Shown here in pieces: positions 1-16,622 of a stretch of DNA of 64,000 nt. A program made the translations under genes and the position numbers. Origin of the DNA: Hirudinaria manillensis (Eukaryota > Annelida > Clitellata > Hirudinida > Hirudinidae); contig CM067528.1 of the NCBI GenBank assembly GCA_034509925.1, positions 3,162,501 to 3,226,500 on the forward strand. The letters run 5' to 3'. The notes below the pieces were generated by a model. It searched no databases. It worked only from the letters and a program-made list of their open reading frames with translations, and was not told where the DNA came from. The stretch's first letter is position 1; each line of letters starts with the position of its first letter.

Positions 1-51
1 TTCTTTTCAAGTGGAAAACTGTTCAATTGTTTCAAACAAGCCTCTCAGAAA

Positions 52-288
<237 letters not shown>

Positions 289-517
289 GAGGCATTTCAA
301 AGAATGATGCCGTAAACATCTGAATGGATAAAAGAGGAGAAGCACTCAGGAAGATTTCGTCGCAAATCACGTGGTCTCCTGGAATGAGAAGCTGTTGTTT
401 ACTTCAAACGTTTGTCTCGGAAGTGAAGTTCAAGTGGAAGTCCGGAGGTGAATTAAACGGATGGACGGACGGACGGACGAATGGATGGAGATGCATTATT
501 CTCCAGTTTCTCGTTCC

Positions 518-645
518 CATCATCGTCGTTGTCGTCGTCATCGTTGTCGTGGTCTTTCGATTCGCCGTCATCATCATCATCGTCATCGTCATCATCATCA
601 TCATCGTCATCGTCATCATCATCATCATCGTCATCATCATCATCA
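518..645. repeat. Imperfect ATC/TCG trinucleotide repeat
   Basis: A run of CATCGT and CATCATC units. It gives Ser- or His-rich frames that are not genes. Confidence 0.9.
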
Positions 646-2337
646 GCTGATAGTCTCGATTCAATTCTGAGGACTTTGGAAGATCAAAAGAAAAAAAAAT
701 AAAAGAAAGAAAATCTTTGTAGTCATCGACGTCGTCGTGGTCGTTGTCGTTGTTGTTGTTGTTGGCATTGTTGTCTGAATGTCGTTGTTGGTGTTGTTGG
801 AATTGTTGTCTGAATGTTGTAAGTTGATGTTGTTGTTGTTGAATTTTGTCTGAAAAATTGAAGAACAATTGGTGGTTCATCAGGAATTGAGGAGGAGGAG
901 GAGTTGGTCACGTCTGTTCATTACTTTTGTTTTTATGCATTTTGGCAGCAAATTCTTTCAATTTCATTAATTATTCAGCGATTTATCGTAATGTAAATGA
1001 TGATGGTGATGATGATTACGACTACAATTATTATTATTATTATTATTATTATTTTATTTTTTTTATTATTACCATTAGTACTACTATCGAGAGCATATAA
1101 AAATATTACTATAAATAATAATAACAACAATCATCATTATCATCATCGTCAATCTGCTACTTCATAAAAATATTCACAAATGTTTCCAAAAAAATAAATA
1201 ACGAATTTTAAAAGCAATAAAAAAGCAAAATAATTATTTATTTATTTATTTATTTAATAAATTCTTTCCGAGAAACGTATTTTCGAGAACAAACGGTACT
1301 TTAAGTGCACTCAAAAACCCTGACGGATGCCAAGATTTCATAAATTAAAGATTAAAATGTAAAAATATCTAAAAAGCTTTGGGCCGTTATTATTTCGAGA
1401 ACCAATCAATTATTAATGGACGACCTTACGATAGGTCAGAGTTCAAAAGGTTTTCAAGGGAGTGCTTTTGCTCGAAATATCCGAATAATTTAAATATATT
1501 TTTGACATTTTTACGAGTTTATTCAAATCTAAGAAAACAATCCAAGAAACTTCAAATGAATTCATTGTCAAAGAAGGTAGCCATAATAAAAAATAAACAA
1601 ATATATGAAATTATTATTATATACAAAGCATTAGTACAAATAATAGCCAGAGAAAATAACTGAAATAAACTCAAAAGGCAGGTCTTTAGGAATTAAGTCT
1701 GCAATCAGACTGACCCGGAAAACAATATTATATAAATTTGATTAATTTTTTAGTTATTCATTTATTTATTTATTTGGTTATTTATTTATTTATTCATTTA
1801 TTTATTTATTTGGTTATTTATTTATTTATTTATTTGTTTATTTATTTATTTATTTCTAACTTCTACTGCGATCATAACTTCAATGTATCTCCTCAACTCA
1901 TCCCCCATCGTCGTCATCATCATCACCACCCAACAAAACATTCCAAAATAACAAACTTTATTGTTTGTTACAAATTATGTTTTAAAGCATTTCATCAGCA
2001 GAATTTATTCTAAATTTCAGTAAAAACTTCAAATATTGAATTAAAATTGTATTTTAAAGAATTTTTCACCAATTTGATGGAAAATAAGCTAAAATTAGTT
2101 AAAAATTGGCAAAAATTCATAATTCATCATTGTAAGTATTTAACTTTTGACAATCAAATAGCAATTTTAATATTTTTGAGAATTAAATAATAATTTTAAT
2201 ATTTTTGACATTCAAATAATATTTTTTAATAATTTTAACAATTAAATAATAATTTTAAAAAAAAATTACCTAGAATATATTTTAAAATTCCTCATTAAAC
2301 GTTTCGTTTATTTATTTTTTAATTTATACCTGTTCAG

Positions 2338-4474
2338 GGAGCTTTCAGTTCTATACGAAGTCGAGCCACTTCTATCATTATCATCACCAGCCGACTCCGG
2401 ACCAATCACAGGCGGACCTGGACGATGACCTTCAACCCTTCATCATTCCGACCACCCACAACCTCACGGTCTTTCCGGGAGAGAGAGCGGTACTGAGGTG
2501 CAGAGTGGAAAATCTGGGCACGAAAATGGTGTGGACGATGATGATGATGATTGTGGTGATGATGATGACGATGATTGTGGTGATGATGATAACGATGCTG
2601 CCACTGTTTACGCTCTTATTGACGATTTTAAATTCACTTAATTCAATATTATTATTATTATTATTATTTATCAATTGATTAATTTTATCGAAACATTGTT
2701 TAGTAAACTTTCTGGCGCAGGTTATTTGGAGGAAGAAAGGAGAAATCCACCCGCTTACCATCGGGATGCATCCGTTCGCGGCCGAGCCCCGTCTGAACGT
2801 TGAATTCAACCCCCATACGAGTGAATGGACCCTGGTCATCCAAGACGTCCGTCCGTCAGACGAGGGACTCTACCACTGTCACATCAGCACCAAGAACGAT
2901 AGCGAGAATTCATTTCCAATCCTCCTCAACGTTCGAAGTGAGTGCCAATCGCGCGCGTAAAGCGAGTCTTTCGACGTTTTGTGAATTCTATCGGCGGGTA
3001 CCCCCATCTCTGACCTCTGACCCCGGCCACAAGCGCAGAACCGCACGCGAACACATCCGTGCAAACTCAGTAGGACACGTCAACCTTTATCGTGGAATGC
3101 CTAGATCGTAGCTGCCAAAGTTTAACTCAAATCGTTTCCCGATGGGGAACCGGATCCAAATATCCGGCCACTCGGCAGCTGGAATGATCCATTAAAAGGA
3201 AAATTCGTGTGCGCTCGCGTGGTTTTCCATTCTCCTTCTTCGCCGCTTCCAATCGGCTGCTAATCTCCCGGAAATAACATTGAAATTCCGTCCGAAATAA
3301 TATTGACACGGTCCTCATCGCCTGGAAAATCCTCCTTGAATTATTAGCGCGGACGTCATTCCACGAATCCTGGCGAAATAAGAATCGGCCATTTTAAAAA
3401 TCCCATTTTATACCTCCGGACTTCAACAACATCCCCGATGTCGTCCTATGGATCCGCGTTCCAAGGGAGAATTATTGCGAATCAGAACCATTAAATAATA
3501 ATAACAATAATAATATTGTTAGTGCTGTTATTATAATTGTATTCATATTATAGTCATAATGTTATTATTACCATATTATTATTATTATTACCATAAATTT
3601 ATTATTATTATTATTATTACCATAAATTTATTATTATTATTATTATTACTATTATATAATTGTCTTTGCTATTATTAACTCTTAATAAATTCTTTATTGC
3701 AATCATAAATCACGAAACCGCTTGAAAAACGAAGTATGAATCAAAAGGAAATTACAATATCGACGGTAACTTATGACGGCAATAAGAGGTGGAAACACAA
3801 AAGGTCGATAGTCAAGGTCAGAGGGCAGGTCACTCATTGTCGGCCGATAAATCATTGACACACGGTCACCGATACCCACGTCCATTAGCCATTCAAGTCC
3901 AGGGAACGGAATACGTCGAGAGGGGTGGAGTGACCCAACTCAAGTGCAACGCCACCGGGAAGCCGGATCCGCCGCTGAACCTGGAATGGTTCCGTGAGGG
4001 TAGGAAGGTCGTCTCGGACATGGAAAGGGGAGTCCTGGTGACGAAGAAGATCGAGTCGAGGCTCATCATCAGCGACTTGTACATCGATAACACGTCTCTC
4101 AACGATGCCGGAGAATACGTCTGTCGCTCCTCTGATGACGACTCGGCAGCCATTACTGTCTACGTTCTCAACGGTTCGTTCTAGACGATAATAGGCGAAT
4201 TGAATCGGTAAATAATTTTAATAAATCGATAATGTTTGTTTTACTTTTTTTTTGTTAAAATTAAATCTATGGTAATTTTTATTATATTCGACAATAGGTT
4301 TAATAAATCCATCTAATAATTTCAATAATTTCGATAATTCATAAATCAAGTCTGTTTTAATTTCCAGTCTCTCCGATAGGAAGAAAGAGAGGTGGGTTAT
4401 TGTTGTTGTTGTTGTTGTCCTTTTTCATTTCTACCATCTTTCCATCAATCTCCTTTGCTTTTCGTTTGAAGTGA
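2338..4474 (+). CDS. Two-Ig-domain cell-surface protein, dpr/zig-8-like, with C-terminal GPI-type tail (5' end missing)
   Basis: Four exons: 2338-2528, 2721-2937, 3889-4173, 4368-4474, with consistent phases. Exons 1-2 encode the first Ig domain. It has a Cys after the GERAVLR strand, a Trp in VIWRKKGEIHPLTIG (very like the dpr/zig-8 family) and a D-x-G-x-Y-x-C close (SDEGLYHCHIS). Exon 3 is the second Ig domain, with LKCNATGKPDPP, a Trp in LEWFREG, and DAGEYVC. Exon 4 gives a basic spacer (GRKRGG), a leucine run and a hydrophobic stretch ending in a stop at 4472, which is the form of a GPI-attachment signal or short membrane tail. Family members are neuronal recognition proteins; the synaptic role is inferred. 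The signal-peptide exon was not found. Intron 2 is 951 bp. Lachesin-like is the main alternative name. Confidence 0.8.
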
Positions 4475-7400
4475 ACCAATATTTCTTTTATTGCGCCTCT
4501 ATAACGAGCACGTCTCTTCTTTTTTATCCCGTTTCTGGCAATTCCTACTCAAATAGCCCGACGGCGGATCGTGGATTGTTTATAAATCGTTGTCATGCAA
4601 TGCACGGTCCCTTTTTCCATTTGGAAAAGTTGCTTTCCTAGGAGAGAAAGTTCGTTTATGACCGGATGATAAAACATCTGTTACTCGTAAATCAGAAGCG
4701 ATTCCATTGCAGAAGGAAGTCCAGAGTATTCGATAAGTGATTCGATGTTTTAGGCACTAACAGCAAGTACAGGCAGACTCCGTTGGTACTGACGTCCGCT
4801 GGATTCGCTCCGGTTTCCGTGTTCCACTTGCTTCTTTTCATGTCGATTGCCATTCCATCATCGCTTCCGATCGTCTTCTTCCTCTTCTGATGCCTGACCG
4901 GACAGTTTCGAATTTCAATTTTTTGTTTTGTAAAATTCAGATGCAATTTTGTTTGATTGAAATTAAAAAAGAAATGCTTGGGAATTCGTCTTCTTCGGTA
5001 GGAACCATCGTTCATATTTTCAATAAATGATTATTTTTCGTGTTTTTCTTCCTGAAGATAAAAAATAGCGATAAAATATTTTCGTAGAATAAAGACTCCT
5101 TTATCGCGAGATTAAATCAACTACGAGGTAATTGTATTCCATGATAACTCGGCCACCCCAGATCATCTCGACTTCCCCATCTCTCCCCATCTCAATCCAT
5201 CCTCCACCCCCGACCGGGTCATTCCACGTGACCCCCCTCTTGAATCACGTGATTCCGAGTCCATTCTTCACAACAATGGGACACGGATGGACTTAATTTC
5301 TCGATTACTTTCGTCTTTGTCCACGACAGGATAGTATCCCATCTCGTCGTTTTCTCCGGGTTGCCGTGGTTACTCGGGGATGCCTCTCTCCATCAGCAGC
5401 GCGGGCACGGCTAAGGACCGCACTACGTCAATCTGGAAGCGAGCATTCAATGACGCCTCGTTAGCGTTCAAGCGTGAAGTGGAGTGTGGAGTGGCTGCCA
5501 ATTCATTCCCTCTTCTCCTTCGTTCCACTATTAGTCAGACTGCTATAGGAAAGTCTGTTAATAAATATTGACGACGACTACGACGACGACAGCCACAACA
5601 GCTGCTACTACTACCACTACCACGGCGACGACAACAATGAATTTGAACAGCAACAACAACGTAAACGACTTAAAATTTGTGCTCAACTTCGCCGACTAAT
5701 TGCATTTAAAAAGACTTTTTATAGAAATTTAATGTTTAATTGGTATTTAATCCTTTCAGAGTTTGTAATTAATTTGAAATAATTCGAGATGCTTTTAAAG
5801 AAAGAAATTCGTTTCTCTAGCAGGTTGAAACCCGATAATTGTTTGCTTTTGTTTCTAAGTTAATTTAATTTCTCAATGTTTTTTCCTCTCAAAGCGAAGC
5901 AGGAAATTTTTATTTCAAATATTCGTTTTAAATAAGAAAAAAAACGACAAAAATAATTTTATTATAACCGGTTATAATTAATAATAAGTGATTTTTATGC
6001 GAGGAAAATTCATCAACTCCAATGGAAAATCTCCAGGAAACACTTCCATGGAGACGTCCATTGTCTGCGTAATCCATCAGAATTGAACGAATCGGAGACT
6101 CCGCTGCACGGATTTGTGTGGCTTTGAATTTTATTGTTTACGAGAACTCGTTGTCATGGCAAATAATTCTGACTCCTCCTTTGAGGAAAAGCAACAATAC
6201 GCCAACCAAAGCAAGAATTAATGGTGAAGTGAGAAGGATGCATGAAGGCCTAGAATGGTGGAGCCCCATCAATGGGTCAAATTAAGGCTGATTTTATTTA
6301 GCAAATTATGACAATATAAAAATAATGACAATGTTTGGCGATAATATATTGTAATAAATTTTTTATGTCACACGTTTGTTGCTGCCAGGGGATGTACAAC
6401 TTGCACTTCAAGTGGCTTGCGGTGCGATTAACTCCTCAAAATTATTTGATTAGTCTGCAAGAATTTGATGAAAATTATTTTCTAAAAGCAATTTCGATAT
6501 CCATTTCGCAACCCAATTAAGTCCAACGAGGATAATTTCAAAAAAAAAAAAAAAAGATTCAAGTACGACTATTTTTTCTAAATATTATTTGCTTCACAGA
6601 TTTGAAAGTTTCAAACTCAATCAGACTACTATCAGAACGTCTTGTAAATTCGAATAGAACGATATGAAACTTATTAATCATCGTATGACCCTAAAAGAGA
6701 AGAGGTATATATATATATTTAAATGATTTATTTAAAAATTAAACCAATTAAATGGTAATTAAGTGACTCGTCATAATTAACTACCGGTTATAAATAAAAC
6801 GCAAATGGCGCTGTTCCGATAAGTTTCGAACTTGCAAACAAAGCCAATTACCCTGGAACCTGGAGGCATCAACGTGGAGATTAAGGCACTCCCCGACGTG
6901 GAGGAGATGGTACCATTACCAACCTTACGCTCTCCTGCCTTGACAGATTTTAATCTTAACCTCTTCTAATAGCAATAATGGCATTGCGGGCTTAAAGATT
7001 GGATATAATTTAATGAAGAGTTAATTGCATTTATTCCATGCTTTGCCATTGATCGTGATTTTAAGTTTTAAATGCTCAAAAGTCTTGAATTATTCAAATG
7101 ATCGTTTAACATCCGCCATCATCTTTGCTTCGTACCCACTTCCAAATCCTAGCTCGGTTTTAATAAGTGAAAGCAAATTGAATTTTCAGGTGAACAGCTA
7201 ATAAATTTCTAGCTCGATATTGCTTGCAAGGGCGACATTGGCTTTGCTTTATCCAAAATTAATTAAGGGCTGCAAATATCTGAACATCGGTCTAAAAGTA
7301 AATTGAAATTAGCAACCACCATTAGAAGATTGGAATTCCCGAAGGTTTAATTGCAGTAATCTTTCGTCACTACAATATAAAAAAATATGTTACACAACAG

Positions 7401-7797
7401 ATAATTTACTCTAAAGTTTTAGCTATTGCGAATGAAATAAAATAGCAGAGCATGCAATCCTTGTAGAGTTTCAACTCATTCCTAAGTAGTTTGTTAAATC
7501 GATTATTTCGGATTTGAAGTTATCGCAAGTGAAGCAAAATAAGTCTTATTCACGAAATAGTTATTTACTTATTTATTAAGTTAAAAGTGAAAAATATTTC
7601 GACGCTACGACGAATCTATTGTAAAAATTATTGTTACATTTAAAAATAAAATTTATTGTTTAAAACGATGTCTCTACATTATCTTTAATATTAATCATTT
7701 ATTTGAGACAAACAAATTGCTGGGTGACTACTTTTTTCAAATGCTGCTCGCACACCGAATGGTATATTTATAATTCAGTCATTAAACAACAAGCAAA
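4475..7797. other. Intergenic, no gene seen
   Basis: AT-rich sequence between the Ig gene and CSN2. AATAAA at 5022-5027 could end the Ig transcript. Short ATG frames such as 5380-5571 and 6335-6520 have no recognisable domain or splice context. There is an A-run near 6540-6555. Confidence 0.5.
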
Positions 7798-10649
<2,852 letters not shown>

Positions 10650-11597
10650 CCCGAGTCTCGCGTTCTTCTTTCGTTTCACGGAGTCGTTTCCCTCGCATTT
10701 CTCGAATACAAAATTACAAGAAATTAAGTTGTATCGTTTCATACGAAGTTGAAGTTAGCGAGAAGAATGGTTGATTGATCGATTGTTCGTTCGAAAGTCC
10801 GGAGAGAGAATAGGAGGCGACTCTTGATTTTTGCAGTGGCTTTTACGTGTTTGTTTTCCCGAGCCGGCTCGTGCGATGACTAATGAAAAACAAATTTTTC
10901 GAATTTTGGATGTAAAGTGCTAAAAACAGTTGCTGAAACACAATAACAAGTCGTGAGGTGATGATAACTGCAGTTAGTCCCAGCTTAAGGATTTGTTTGT
11001 AGTTTTGGTTGGCACTGCCTCATGGCCTTTTAAGAGATGGCAATTCACTTTGATAAGCAGATAGAATAGCTAGCTATCAATGAATCAAAGGGGATTTGAT
11101 TCAATCAATACTTTTATCTCAAAGATAAACCCGGATCTATACAGTGATTTCATTCAGTCGATGAGAACAATGCTTAAATTCCACTGCGGCGATGTAACAG
11201 TTGCTAACAACTTGGAAGATCTAATCGATAAGTGTTTGTGCTTGGGAACTAGAAGAGTCCTGCGTCGCCATGGATACGAGTTCGCGGAAGGCGATTGCAG
11301 GAATCGAACGATAAATTCACGAAGGAAATGAGTTCAAACAATACTTTTGGATGCAATGCAGGACTAGCCGTTCTAGATCAGGTGTCCGTGAAATTACTTT
11401 TGGTGAAGCAAGTAGAGAGTTTGCCTAAGAAAGTCGTGAACGTATCGACGTATAAGGAAAATCAAAAAAAAAAAACTAAAAATAAAAATACTTCAAAGCT
11501 CTGAATAAATGCTAAAAAGCAGGCCAATGACGGCCCGACGATTGTTGACGATCGTTTTGTAGAGAAACGGCAATCTGTTTTTGGAATAACGCGAAAT
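10650..11597. other. 3' flank between convergent CSN2 and TMCC genes
   Basis: The 3' untranslated region of CSN2 probably lies here. AATAAA occurs at 11481-11486 and 11503-11508 beside an A-run. It also contains the orphan frame at 11080-11331, listed separately. Confidence 0.5.
11080..11331 (+). CDS. Orphan 83-codon ORF, unrecognised
   Basis: An intact ATG-to-stop frame with a protein-like composition that looks helical (for example INTFISKINPDLYSDFIQSM, then VANNLEDLIDK), a basic segment (GTRRVLRRHGYEF) and two Cys in DKCLCLG. I recognise no family, although the helix pattern faintly recalls small helical-bundle domains. It sits 430 bp after the CSN2 stop, and AATAAA follows at 11481 and 11503. 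It could be a small intronless gene, part of an unseen spliced gene, or chance. Confidence 0.22.
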   Translation: MNQRGFDSINTFISKINPDLYSDFIQSMRTMLKFHCGDVTVANNLEDLIDKCLCLGTRRVLRRHGYEFAEGDCRNRTINSRRK

Positions 11598-14500
11598 CTA
11601 AGAGCCGCTGGGCTTGAAAATCTGTTCGACGGATCTGGAAACGTCGACCCAATTGTTCCATAGGATGGCGACGATGGCGGCGAGGAAGGCCGTGCCGATT
11701 ATCCGAAATCTGGAAAACGCGTCGAGGCTTCATTAATTATGCTATTAATTATGATTACAATTTATTTACTATTTTTATAATTATTAATTATAAAGATGCA
11801 TAAATCGAGAAATGGCGGAATCCCGACCGACCTAGTCTGCAAGAATGGCCCGATGAGGTTGGCGACGCCGGAGACCAGCACGAGGATTACGGCCAGCAGG
11901 GCGAGAGCCACGTTGATCAGCTTCGTGACGAGACCTCGAAAACTCGTGTTTTCAATTCCTTCCATGGAGATCAGCTGTTGTTGTTGGACCTCCATTTTGT
12001 TGATCTGCGATTTAATTAAATTAATTAAAAAAATAAAATAAAAACAAAATAATCGAGATGAGCAAACAAAAATGTACAATGAACAATGCATGGCTTAATG
12101 TCGAAATCTGAACAATGACGGGGCATCGAAAACATCTGTGCAACACTGATGACAAACATTGTCAAATAATTTTAAAAATAATCCTTAATAATCTCAAATA
12201 ATAGTTTCAAATGATCTTACAAGAACGTTTACAACCTTAGGTTTAAGTAATAAGTTAGTGATTTTATGTGGCAATCCTACAGTCGCTTAAGAGCACTCAG
12301 TGTTGCCTGTAACCTGAGATACAGTAACATGTGGTGTGCGACACATGGTTTTGGATACACCAATCATTGTTGTTGAAAAACATTAATGTCGTTAGCTGTT
12401 TACTAACCACTAACTGCTAACCTGTGCTCCATTTTGAATGACTCAGGGATTTTAATTTAATTAATTCAAGTTAACCAGCAGGATGTTATGTCATCAATTA
12501 TTATTATTATTATTTTTATTATTATTCAACTACATCATCACTGCATTCAATTGCAGCACGGCCTACTTTAGTTTGGCATGTCAGAAGAAGTTCCTGCATA
12601 TCTCTTGTCCTTTCTTCCAGTTGGTACTCCAACTTTTCCTGCATTCCAATAAATTCCTGAAACATGAAATCCAGAGTTCAGAAAACTATATAACCTTTTT
12701 CAACAACATATGCTCAATAATATAAAAAAAAATAAGCCCAAAGTCAACACGTGAGTCAAGATATGTAAGCACAAAAAAAAGACGGAGATAAATGTAGCTT
12801 TTATAAATAGATGCAGAACAAATAGATTTTTGAAATCAACATGAACCTGTTTTATGTTGAAAACTTCATTCTGATGAAGCTCCGTGAGGTCATTTATTTG
12901 TTCTTCCAGTCTTTCACATCGATCGTGTTCCTCTTCAAGAGCTTGTCTGTACATCAAACTCTCTTCCTCCATCTGAGTCTGCAACAATATTGCACCAATA
13001 TTTTGATAAAAAATTTTAAATCATAAATGCGTAGTACATTCGAGATAACCATAACAACCACGATCAATACATAGTGAGACCCCAAAACCACGATGCGAGT
13101 GCACTCGAAGATTTCGTGGAAAGACTTGAAACCATTATTTGATTCAATTGTTTTAAATTAAATAATTTGTTCAACTAAAAGCAGACGAGAGACTCGCAAG
13201 CTCAACAAGCGAGTGCAACACGTGGACCTGTGCAGCATTTGCATCAACAAGCAGTTCTAAAGAACAGATGTTGAAAGTTTATCGCGATCATCAAAATACG
13301 TCCGAAGTTACTTAACAAAGTCGTCTACCACTTATACACCAGTTGAACAACCTGGGTTCAAAATAAATAGAATCAGTTTGAAGATAGATCGACTGACTTT
13401 CAAGGCTTCCACAGAACAGTGGAGACCGAACTGGGCCTTCTGAAACTCTGAGAGACTGTTGACTAGGGTGGTCAAGTCTTTCGCTTGGAGGGTGGTTTGA
13501 TCATTGGACACAGCCTCTTTCTGGGGTTGCTGTGGACCAGGTGATGGTCTGCTGATTTCTACGTCCCTGTTCTTGGACAGGGATCGCTTCATGCTGAGGT
13601 ATTCGCCACTTGCCAGAGAATCGGACAGGCCGCTCGACACTTCTTCTTCTGAACCATCCCTGATATTTATTTTGTTTAGTTAATTAGTGTTAACTTGTAA
13701 AATAATAATAATACTGTGTTAAGGCAAGGAATTAATGACGGCAGGTGAGAGACGAGCCGAAGGTGATACGAGCGGTTTTATTGCGGAGTTAATGTTATCA
13801 ATGAGCAGAGAGGGAGTAGGGTTGCAGTTTCTCGGGAGTAAACAACAGATGCATCATCATCATCATCATTGTCCGACAATAAATCACGGGGAAGCTTCGT
13901 ATCATCTCGAGTCGTCTGCACAGAATTCGTCAGAATCTTTCGTCGGATGATGATTTAAAAGCACGAAAGTACGAAAGAACAACGCTTGGATGGAACTACC
14001 TCTGATGTGAAATGATTGATTGATCTTGAACTTCCTCCCTTCCTGGAATCTCTTGGCTGGAGAGCTCTGCAAAGGAATCCGACAAATTCGTTTAATTCCC
14101 ATTGCACCTGCTACCAATGGAATTCCATCTCCACATTCAATCGAACGACCTCATAATTTGCAGATCCCGATGAATCGAAAAGAAATAAATCATAATATTT
14201 ACAATCGGCAAAATAATGATCATGCCGAGATTAAATGTTCATTCTATTCTTGAGTTTGACACAACAGTGATTCTAATAATTGATCCAAATTCACTCACTC
14301 ATGCTAGAAGTTATGTTATCTGCACTTCCATATTTATTCTTGAATATCTGGCTGTTGTCTCTGGCCTTCGACACACCAGGTCTAATCAAACAATATCGCA
14401 GCTTGAGATGCAGAAATAACTATCGCTCGGTTCGTCCGAGCGCAACAACGCAACAACACGACGACGAAGCAACAACAAAAGGTTACCACAGGACATGCAG

Positions 14501-15988
14501 GTAACGACGACGACAACAAAAAATGACTCGAAGCACTCAAACGATTAAGTAATAACTAACAAAGTTGCGGGATTTCTAGCAGTCAAACCCTTGCTGGAAA
14601 AAAAATGATTTCATCAAACCGAATGCATTCCGAATGCAGAGAAACAATTTCATATCTTAATCTAAATTCTGCACTACCCCGATTAATTAATAAATATTAA
14701 TTACTACTTAACTAATAAAAATGCAAAAAAAAAAATAAACTGGCAAAAAAGTTAATCGATTAAATTGATAAGTGAGTAAAACAAATTATAAACCAAGCCC
14801 ACTGCAAGCACATGAACTTAGGAGGGAATACAAAGACCATCTCACAACCAACCCTATGGCACAAGGACTGGCATCTCTAGATCTTATCGGATCTCGGTTA
14901 AAGAAATCCCTGAAGTCAAAATAGCAACGTGTAGTAAATAAGTCAATTGATAAGAAGTGGACCATCAATGAATCAATCCATCAATCAAGAAGATACTTTC
15001 ATTTCAATTTAATTAATAAAGTAATAATAAACATAAAGACATCTGCAAATATAATTTTGCACTGCTGTTAACCATGAAATTCTTTGAGAAATAATTCACA
15101 TCCACTAGGCAATCAAAAATTTCACAGCATTGAATAAGCATCATTAATCTTTGAATCATTCAAACTAATCAAAATCAACTCCGGAACTCACTTGAGACCC
15201 TGACCGACGTCTTTGAGCTTTCCCTTTCCGGGCTTGTGTCCCGAGGCGATGCCGTGCGCCGCGATGTCCTTCAATCTCCTGTCGTATTCTTCCAACTTCT
15301 TTTGCAGCTGAGCGACCACCTGGGCTGACTTTAGGTTTTTCTTCTCGAAGACGGCCTTGATTCTCTGCAGCTGTTGTCTGTCAGCGTCGTTCGACAGCTT
15401 CAAGTATTCATTGACATTCTCTGTGGGCAAGAAAAATAGTCAATTTGACAATCAATTTGTGGATATCAAAAGATCTCTGAAGGAAATTAAGATAAAATGA
15501 TAAAGAGGTCACAAGCACCTTCTTTTGCTGTCTGTTCAATTCTGATTCTTTCCTTAGTTTTTGAGATTTTTGCTTGCAATTGCTCGACCAATGACTTTGC
15601 TTTCTGTTGCGATGAGCTTTGGTTGTCAGAATCAGGAGACACACAACTTGTGTTCGCATTTATGAATGAGTTTTGAAGTGGAGTTGCAATGTCAACCTGA
15701 TAAGAAAATTTCCTTAAAGCTTGTATAATAAGACTGGTGCTCATAGTTGTGATGCAATATATTTATATGCATATTTTTATTAACACAATAAAGTTCGGCA
15801 GAAAAAAAAACTTAAAGACATGCCTGTTGTCCATCTTCTGAACTAGTATAACTCTCAATCCCAACAGAAAGATTAGAATTTGAAGTCCCCTGTGGAGTGG
15901 CAAATGGACTAGAATGGTAAAAGAAGAGAGACTCAGGTTGCTGCTTCTGAGGAGGGGCTTTTGATGATGGAGTCCTAAACTCGTTCAT
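11598..15988 (-). CDS. Transmembrane and coiled-coil domain protein (TMCC1/2/3 family)
   Basis: Ten exons, 5' to 3': 15988-15824, 15696-15519, 15420-15192, 14909-14846, 14064-14000, 13659-13398, 12978-12847, 12656-12567, 12004-11832, 11709-11598; about 489 aa. Exon 1 is Ser/Pro-rich. Exons 2-3 hold the first conserved coiled coil ([40 protein letters not shown]). Exon 7 carries [19 protein letters not shown], an almost exact TMCC signature. Exons 9-10 encode two adjacent hydrophobic helices ([20 protein letters not shown] and [15 protein letters not shown]) at the C terminus. TMCC proteins sit in the rough ER and contact ribosomes and ER junctions. The junction of exons 4 and 5 is the least certain. 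Exon 1 needs a GC donor (CAG|GCATGT); exon 2 also has an in-frame ATG at 15744 that could be an alternative start. Confidence 0.9.
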
Positions 15989-16622
15989 TTGAAAGTTCTT
16001 TTTCGGAACAAAATGATGACGTTAAAATAGATAAAGTTTCCGGGAGAGATCTGAGATCGCTAGTAAAAGTCAAAATATCTGTTCTTTATGAGGTCATATG
16101 TGATGCCACTTCAGGGGGTTTTAATTTAACCCTAAAAGTTAAATAAGGCTCCGGTTAGAAAATTCATCCGCATAGCATTATTGTCATTAAACCGATCCCC
16201 TCCGAATCGCTACCCAGCAAGTATCTTCACTGTCAAAACAACAGAACACACGAAGCAACATCCCTACAGAGCCTCTCGATAAACAAATCATCAACAGTTA
16301 TATTGATAAATAAATTAGAATAATTTATTTTGATTTTTTACAAAATTAATTGGCTTGTATTATAAAGAGCTGTGATTTTTTAAATAACTATCATCATTAC
16401 ATTCCAAAGTGAACTTTATTAAAATGCGAAAGAACAGGTTAATTTGTTTTTTAAATTTGTTTTTAAATTTAAAACTTATGCATATTGCAGCTGATCTAGG
16501 TTAGCAAGGTGAGTCCGTTACTATTCAAATGTTTAATGACATTCTACAACTGGCGTCATGGAATGCTGTTAAATATGTGTCCGAGTAATTTAGTCTTTGA
16601 AAAAATTATTTTGTGATGAAAA
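15989..16622. promoter_or_regulatory. Shared divergent promoter interval (TMCC / EFHC)
   Basis: The start codons of TMCC (15988, minus) and EFHC (16623, plus) face away from each other with 634 bp between them. Both promoters, and any bidirectional element, must lie here or in 5' introns. I see no clear TATA box or initiator that I would name. Confidence 0.45.

Noticed and set aside
404-880. 158-codon minus frame rich in Met, Thr and Gln
   Set aside because: Driven by ATC and GTT repeats; no domain.
11290-11315. tRNA B-box-like motif on the minus strand (GTTCGATTC)
   Set aside because: No pairing T-arm stem and no A box at the right distance.
14875-14910. Resemblance to a 5S rRNA box (GATCT..ATCGGATCTCGG)
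   Set aside because: The match is short and the region is explained as a TMCC coding exon on the minus strand.
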